DNA of 64,000 nt. It comes from Lachnospiraceae bacterium (GTDB taxonomy: Bacteria; Bacillota; Clostridia; Lachnospirales; Lachnospiraceae). The first letter of the stretch is position 1. Each line of letters starts with the position of its first letter. Position numbers and translations under genes: made by a program. Under the pieces are notes generated by a model, which was given only the letters and a program-made list of their open reading frames with translations, was not told where the DNA came from and ran no database searches. Location: positions 1 to 64,000 of the forward strand of contig JAGAQJ010000054.1 in NCBI GenBank assembly GCA_017622845.1, read 5' to 3'. Positions 60,116 through 64,000 of the stretch are shown piece by piece.

Positions 60116-60134
60116 ATTATCTCTTTGAGAACTG
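60116..60134. repeat. Right attachment site (attR), end of rpsI
   Basis: ATTATCTCTTTGA-G-AACTG covers the last codons and stop of rpsI and repeats at 47373-47391 with one difference. Insertion here leaves the ribosomal protein unchanged. Confidence 0.85.
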
Positions 60135-60521
60135 CGGTGCACGACGAGCAGCCTTTAAGCCGTACTTCTTTCTCTCCTTCATACGAGGATCACGTGTTAA
60201 GAAGCCTTCCTTCTTAAGAACTGGTCTGTAATCTGCATCAGCCTGTAATAAAGCTCTTGAAATTCCATGTCTGATTGCGCCAGCCTGTCCTGTATAACCG
60301 CCGCCATGTACATTTACAAGTACGTCAAACTTATCTGTTGTATCTGTAACTGTTAAAGGCTGACGAACGATAACCTTTAATGTCTCCAAGCCAAAGTACT
60401 CATCAATACTTCTCTTGTTGATTGTAATATTACCTGTACCAGGTACTAAATATACTCTAGCAATTGATTTCTTTCTTCTGCCTGTTCCATAATATCTTGA
60501 AGCATTTGCTGCCTTTGCCAT
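60117..60521 (-). CDS. rpsI: 30S ribosomal protein S9 (uS9)
   Basis: The 134-residue protein carries the family signature [33 protein letters not shown] and the basic C-terminal tail ending RAPQFSKR that reaches the ribosomal P site. It follows rplM by 30 bases in the usual rplM-rpsI operon. The 3' end overlaps attR of the integrated island and keeps the normal tail. The tail is essential, which explains why the element restores it exactly. Confidence 0.98.
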   Translation of the reverse strand: MAKAANASRYYGTGRRKKSIARVYLVPGTGNITINKRSIDEYFGLETLKVIVRQPLTVTDTTDKFDVLVNVHGGGYTGQAGAIRHGISRALLQADADYRPVLKKEGFLTRDPRMKERKKYGLKAARRAPQFSKR

Positions 60522-60551
60522 TTTAATTTCCTCCTTTATTTATCACGCTGA

Positions 60552-60980
60552 TTAAAATGTCAATGTCTCAGGTTTCTGAGCTGCATGCTTATGCTCAGGT
60601 CCTGCATATACGAAAAGTTTCTTGTACATTTCACGTCCTAAAGGTCCCTTAGGAAGCATACCCTTAACTGCGTGCTCAATAACCTCTTCCGGCTTCTTGT
60701 TTAATTTCTCTCTTAATGTTGCTTCTTTCATGCCGCCGACATAGTCTGAATGCTTATAATAAATCTTCTGATCTAACTTTTTGCCTGTTACTACAGTCTT
60801 CTCAGCGTTGATTACGATTACATAATCGCCTGTATCAATGTGAGGAGTAAATATAGGCTTATTCTTTCCTCTTAATACGCTTGCAACTTCTGATGCCAAA
60901 CGTCCTAATGTCATGCCTGTAGCGTCTACTACATACCACTTTCTATCAATTGTAGCTGGGCTAGCCATAAATGTTTTCAT
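60552..60980 (-). CDS. rplM: 50S ribosomal protein L13 (uL13)
   Basis: The 142-residue protein has the standard features [31 protein letters not shown], and the signature [20 protein letters not shown] near residue 108. It is first in the rplM-rpsI operon, preceded by a strong promoter and a structured leader. The ribosome site is GGAGG. Confidence 0.98.
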   Translation of the reverse strand: MKTFMASPATIDRKWYVVDATGMTLGRLASEVASVLRGKNKPIFTPHIDTGDYVIVINAEKTVVTGKKLDQKIYYKHSDYVGGMKEATLREKLNKKPEEVIEHAVKGMLPKGPLGREMYKKLFVYAGPEHKHAAQKPETLTF

Positions 60981-60989
60981 TATGTTACC

Positions 60990-61140
60990 TCCATATACTT
61001 AGCCTGTCGGCTCTCCTTTGATGGATATTCCTGCCCAAATCCTCTTACCGCGGAATGTCCGGCCGCAGTTTCCGATTCACAGGTCACCTAGATACCCGGG
61101 CTGACATCATGATACATATCGGGGCTTTGATATTGTCAAA
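60990..61140 (-). promoter_or_regulatory. Structured leader of rplM-rpsI, possible L13 leader
   Basis: About 150 bases between promoter and rplM contain complementary blocks (for example GCGGCCGGACATTCCGC, and GAGAGCCGACAGGCT close to the ribosome site). Firmicutes rplM-rpsI mRNAs have an autoregulatory L13 leader in this place, and this may be one. The match was judged by position and pairing only. Confidence 0.45.
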
Positions 61141-61162
61141 TCACATGTCGCCACATTGAAAT

Positions 61163-61191
61163 ATTATATTACACGGTTCCCGGCGTGTCAA
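61163..61191 (-). promoter_or_regulatory. Promoter of rplM-rpsI
   Basis: On the minus strand TTGACA (61186-61191) and TATAAT (61163-61168) are both perfect and 17 bases apart. Confidence 0.93.
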
Positions 61192-61329
61192 CACTTTATT
61201 CCAATTTTTGTACAAACGTTGCAACAGTTCAGCCTTTTATGCATTCCTATCCGGACGAAAACGGCGGCTCGTATCCCTCCGGATGCCATTTTCTGTTCAG
61301 TGAAACCGTAAAATGGAATAGTTGCCAGT

Positions 61330-61378
61330 ACACAGAAGGGCGGCAGTCCTGATTAAAGTAATCCATAAGGCCGAACTG
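61330..61378. repeat. Deleted copy of the MITE-like repeat
   Basis: The 21 bases at 61330-61350 (core AGAAGGGCGGCAGTCC) equal the left end of the repeat at 148-388. After a few bases, TAATCCATAAGGC at 61359 equals the right flank at 397. The internal hairpin is missing. Like the first copy it lies just downstream of a leftward gene (truA). The rest of 61192-61390 holds no gene. Confidence 0.7.
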
Positions 61379-61390
61379 CTGCCAAACATT

Positions 61391-62161
61391 TTAACAAGCA
61401 CAATCCTGCTTACTGCTTATTCCGTCCTCATATTCATACCGGATAAGCGTCAGTCCGCAGGCGGGAGCTGTCGGTCCGGCTTTGGTCCGGTCAAGTGCAT
61501 TTAAAATCTCAGGAATTCTTTCCGGAGACAGATTTCCTCTTCCTGCTTCTATTAAAGTGCCTGCTATGATTCGGACCATATTGTATAAAAAACCAGAGCC
61601 TGTCACTTTTATTGATATCATATTTCCTGATTTTTCCACAGTAATATCATAAATCGTTCTGACAGTCGTTTCCGCCGCCGTATTGACACTGCAGAAGCTC
61701 TTGAAATCATGCTCGCCCTTTAAGTAATCTGCCGCCCTCTGCATACATTCCACATCAAGCGGTACATATGTAAAATGGGAATAAAGCCGGTACACAGGCA
61801 TGGGAAATTCACTGTTTAATATTTTGTATTCATACGTTTTTCTGCTGTTTTGTTTTCTGGGGTGAAAATCCTTCGGCACCTCTATAGAAGACTGTATCCG
61901 TATATCCTCCGGCAGCCGCTGATTCAAGGCATAGGAAACTTTCTCAGCAGGCATTCGGGTGTTGGTGTCAAACACGGCTATATTTCCAAGTGCATGTACT
62001 CCGGTATCTGTCCGTGATGCGCCTATTACTTTAATCTCCTCTTGAAACAGCGTGCTTAATGCCTCATTCAGCACAGACTCGATTGTCACCACATTGGGCT
62101 GAAGCTGCCAGCCATGATAATTTGTACCGTCATAGGCTACGGTAAGCATGATTCTTTTCAT
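61391..62161 (-). CDS. truA: tRNA pseudouridine(38-40) synthase TruA
   Basis: The 256-residue protein has YDGTNYHGWQLQPN near residue 9, the catalytic-Asp motif ASRTDTGVHALGN near residue 50, and GSGFLYNMVRIIAGTLIEAG near residue 200, all diagnostic of TruA. Length is normal. It lies downstream of the ECF transporter genes in the same direction, as in most Firmicutes, between ecfT and rplM. Confidence 0.97.
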   Translation of the reverse strand: MKRIMLTVAYDGTNYHGWQLQPNVVTIESVLNEALSTLFQEEIKVIGASRTDTGVHALGNIAVFDTNTRMPAEKVSYALNQRLPEDIRIQSSIEVPKDFHPRKQNSRKTYEYKILNSEFPMPVYRLYSHFTYVPLDVECMQRAADYLKGEHDFKSFCSVNTAAETTVRTIYDITVEKSGNMISIKVTGSGFLYNMVRIIAGTLIEAGRGNLSPERIPEILNALDRTKAGPTAPACGLTLIRYEYEDGISSKQDCAC

Positions 62162-62225
62162 TGATTCGTCCTGTCTCCTGATTTTGATACTGATTCAGAT
62201 TCCTTTGTACTATTCTTTCAGCCTT

Positions 62226-63059
62226 CTATACCAATTGAATAATTCCGCTGACCAGCAGCGGCATGAGCTTTCCTGCCGCAATCCCTAAAATCACATAGCA
62301 TGCAACAATGGCATAGGCAATATAATCTCTCTTTTCATAATGAAGCGGCTTCATCTTTGTGCGGTTGTCACCGCCCCTGTAGCATCTTGCTTCCATAGCC
62401 ATTGCCAAATCATTTGCGCGCCGGAATGCCGATATAAAGAGGGGAACGAGCAGAGGCACGAGACTTTTTGCCTTTTTTATCAGGTTTCCGCTCTCAAAGT
62501 CCGCGCATCTTGCCAATTGTGCTTTCATGATTTTATCCGTTTCCTCCATTAAGATTGGAATAAATCTGAGTGCGATGGACATCATCATTGCAATCTCATG
62601 TACCGGCACCTTTATTTTGTTGAGTGGTTTCAGCATTTTTTCCAAGCCGTCGGTAAGCTGATTGGGCGTTGTCGTCAGTGTCATCACCGAGGAGCCTATA
62701 ATGAGAAATCCAAGTCTTATCGACAAGAAAACTGCCATGCGCAGTCCTTCTTTGGTAATTGTGAGCTTCCATACCGTTACAAGCGGCTCTCCCGGGGTCA
62801 GAAACAGATTAAATATCACTGTAATCAGCAGGAGAAATACGATTGCTTTCATTCCCTTTACCATAAATTGAAACGGCACTTTGGACAGCTTAATCACCAA
62901 TGCCAGAAACAGCGCCGCCACGGCATATCCCCATGCGCCCTGAAACACAAAAAGAGAAATAATAAAAATAATGGTTGTTCCAAGCTTCACTCTGGGATCA
63001 AGTTTATGTATCACAGAATCAGCCTGATAATACTGCCCTAATGTAATATCTCTAAGCAT
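62226..63059 (-). CDS. ecfT: Energy-coupling factor transporter transmembrane protein EcfT
   Basis: The 277-residue membrane protein has about five or six helices and the two coupling helices with Ala-Arg-X motifs (AQLARCADFESG near residue 182 and AMEARCYRGGD near residue 222) that contact the ATPases. EcfT with two EcfA ATPases powers vitamin-specific S components coded elsewhere. It starts ten bases after ecfA2. Confidence 0.95.
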   Translation of the reverse strand: MLRDITLGQYYQADSVIHKLDPRVKLGTTIIFIISLFVFQGAWGYAVAALFLALVIKLSKVPFQFMVKGMKAIVFLLLITVIFNLFLTPGEPLVTVWKLTITKEGLRMAVFLSIRLGFLIIGSSVMTLTTTPNQLTDGLEKMLKPLNKIKVPVHEIAMMMSIALRFIPILMEETDKIMKAQLARCADFESGNLIKKAKSLVPLLVPLFISAFRRANDLAMAMEARCYRGGDNRTKMKPLHYEKRDYIAYAIVACYVILGIAAGKLMPLLVSGIIQLV

Positions 63060-63069
63060 AATTCATCAC

Positions 63070-63942
63070 CTATCTCCCCTTCCCCACTGCCGAAAGCCTT
63101 GCAAACCAGCTTTTAATTTCTTCTTTTGCTTTCTCAATTGTAGTTGCTTCATCGCTGACATCATATCCGTGATCCTGCAGATCCTTCATAATATATGTAA
63201 CCTGCGGTGCCGCAAGTCCGATCTGTTCAAGCTCCTGATAGTGCCTGAATACTTCCCTGGGCGCATCATCATACATCACGGAGCCTTTATTCATAACAAT
63301 AATTCTTTCAACATATTTTGCCACATCGTCCATACTGTGTGAGACGAGTATGACTGTCATTCCGGTTTCTTTTTTGAGTCTCGATATCTGATCCAGTATC
63401 TCATCGCGTCCCTTAGGGTCCAGTCCTGCTGTCGGTTCATCAAGCACAAGCACTTCCGGCTTCATGGCTAATACGCCTGCTATCGCAACACGTCTTTTTT
63501 GTCCTCCTGAAAGGTCAAAAGGAGACTGGTAAAAATACGCATCTTCAAGCCCTACCAGCTTTAATGCCTCATATGCCCTGAGTTCCACTTCCTTTTTCGA
63601 TAATCCAAGGTTTTTGGGTCCAAAGCATACATCTGCAAACACATCTGTCTCAAAAAGCTGATGCTCAGGATATTGAAATACCAGTCCTACCTTACTCCGA
63701 AGCATTTTCTTGTCAAAACCTTCTGCGTCAATATCTTCACCATTAAAATAAATGCTTCCCGAAGTTGCTTTCATCAGACCGTTAAGATGCTGTACCAGAG
63801 TAGACTTTCCGGAGCCTGTGTGCCCAATCAGCCCAATGAACTGCCCGTCAGGAATTACAAGACTGACATTTTTTAACGCAGTGACTGCCATAGCAGTATC
63901 CTGTCCATAAACATGGCTCACTTTATCCAATATGATCGGCAT
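63070..63942 (-). CDS. ecfA2: Energy-coupling factor transporter ATPase EcfA2
   Basis: The 290-residue ATPase has Walker A GHTGSGKSTLVQHLNG near residue 40, signature LSGGQKRRVAIAGVLA, Walker B VLVLDEPTAGLD and switch His in VSHSMDDV. The C-terminal extension of about 60 residues is typical for EcfA. GGGAGGGCGG precedes the start. It follows a partial gene that is probably ecfA1. Confidence 0.95.
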   Translation of the reverse strand: MPIILDKVSHVYGQDTAMAVTALKNVSLVIPDGQFIGLIGHTGSGKSTLVQHLNGLMKATSGSIYFNGEDIDAEGFDKKMLRSKVGLVFQYPEHQLFETDVFADVCFGPKNLGLSKKEVELRAYEALKLVGLEDAYFYQSPFDLSGGQKRRVAIAGVLAMKPEVLVLDEPTAGLDPKGRDEILDQISRLKKETGMTVILVSHSMDDVAKYVERIIVMNKGSVMYDDAPREVFRHYQELEQIGLAAPQVTYIMKDLQDHGYDVSDEATTIEKAKEEIKSWFARLSAVGKGR

Positions 63943-63962
63943 ATATTCCGCCCTCCCTTACA

Positions 63963-64000
63963 TCATAGCATCTCTTTGATACAGGAATCCAGAGCTTCCC
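63963..64000 (-). CDS. ecfA1: Probable end of ecfA1 (partial)
   Basis: The window end encodes a frame closing as EALDSCIKEML-stop, 20 bases before ecfA2. This spacing and direction fit the ecfA1-ecfA2-ecfT order. Only about 11 codons are visible, so the identity rests on context. Confidence 0.4.
   Translation of the reverse strand, partial: EALDSCIKEML

Larger units (their letters stand above)
47373..60134. mobile_element. PICI-like integrative satellite inserted in the 3' end of rpsI
   Basis: A 19-bp direct repeat (ATTATCTCTTTGA-R-AACTG, one difference) bounds 12.7 kb; the right copy is the last codons of rpsI. Inside are a repressor and integrase pointing right, divergent from excisionase-like genes, a primase-helicase, a repeat-rich putative origin, HNH and small terminase genes, and a toxin locus, but no capsid, tail or large terminase genes. 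This order and size match phage-inducible chromosomal islands of Firmicutes. Accessory genes lie between the integrase and the right end. AT content is higher than in the chromosome. Confidence 0.8.

Noticed and set aside
1..64000. CRISPR array, tRNA or rRNA genes
   Set aside because: No regularly spaced repeats of 24-37 bases and no tRNA cloverleaf or rRNA core sequence were noticed on either strand.

Overview
The window looks like a chromosomal segment of a Clostridia, most probably a Lachnospiraceae gut bacterium. Supporting signs are a GC content in the mid-40s, strong AGGAGG ribosome sites, an energy-coupling-factor (ECF) transporter next to truA, rplM and rpsI, a galactose ABC operon followed by YesN/YesM-type signalling genes, and TPP-riboswitch-controlled thiamine genes. 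This assignment is inference from gene content; no rRNA or tRNA is present to confirm it.

Layout. (1) 0.1-5.8 kb: a MITE-like long hairpin, a heterodimeric ABC exporter and an AgrA/AgrC-like two-component pair. (2) 6-11.3 kb: a leftward thiamine operon (TPP riboswitch, thiS-thiG-thiH-tenI-lipoprotein-thiD). (3) 11.3-21.5 kb: a leftward sugar locus with mglB-mglA-mglC, then a response regulator, a sensor kinase and two sugar-binding proteins. Its MglB is a circular permutation of the normal galactose-binding fold. (4) 21.7-27 kb: a blaR1/blaI-type pair lying between two copies of the 5' half of a TPP riboswitch, then riboswitch-thiC and convergent thiE. ThiC, ThiD, ThiE and ThiSGH cover most of thiamine phosphate synthesis; no thiF or dxs is visible here. 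(5) 27-41 kb: chemotaxis receptor, ECF sigma with a membrane partner, MATE and sodium-symporter family transporters, ferritin-like protein, LysR with a split chromate transporter, hemerythrin, NYN-domain protein, and a kinase of the aminoglycoside phosphotransferase fold.

(6) 42-60 kb is accessory DNA stacked at the 3' end of rpsI. The outer part (42.2-47.2 kb, AT-rich) holds a DpnII-type restriction-modification locus whose endonuclease gene has lost its catalytic core. It also holds a second methyltransferase gene with an apparent frameshift, a divergent controller-protein gene with two perfect TTCAC-N5-GTGAA operators, an unknown gene that could be a restriction enzyme, and a truncated integrase. 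The inner part (47,373-60,134) is a nearly complete 12.7-kb integrative element bounded by a 19-bp direct repeat of the rpsI end. Its layout (repressor plus integrase divergent from excisionase-like genes, primase-helicase, a repeat-rich probable origin, HNH and small terminase, no capsid genes) matches phage-inducible chromosomal islands, i.e. phage satellites. It carries a TxpA-like type I toxin with a readable antisense-RNA promoter.

(7) 60.1-64 kb: housekeeping genes rpsI, rplM, truA, ecfT, ecfA2 and the end of a likely ecfA1.

The most interesting items are the permuted MglB, the rpsI-integrated satellite, the candidate controller-regulated restriction system, and the half-riboswitch repeats around blaR1/blaI.
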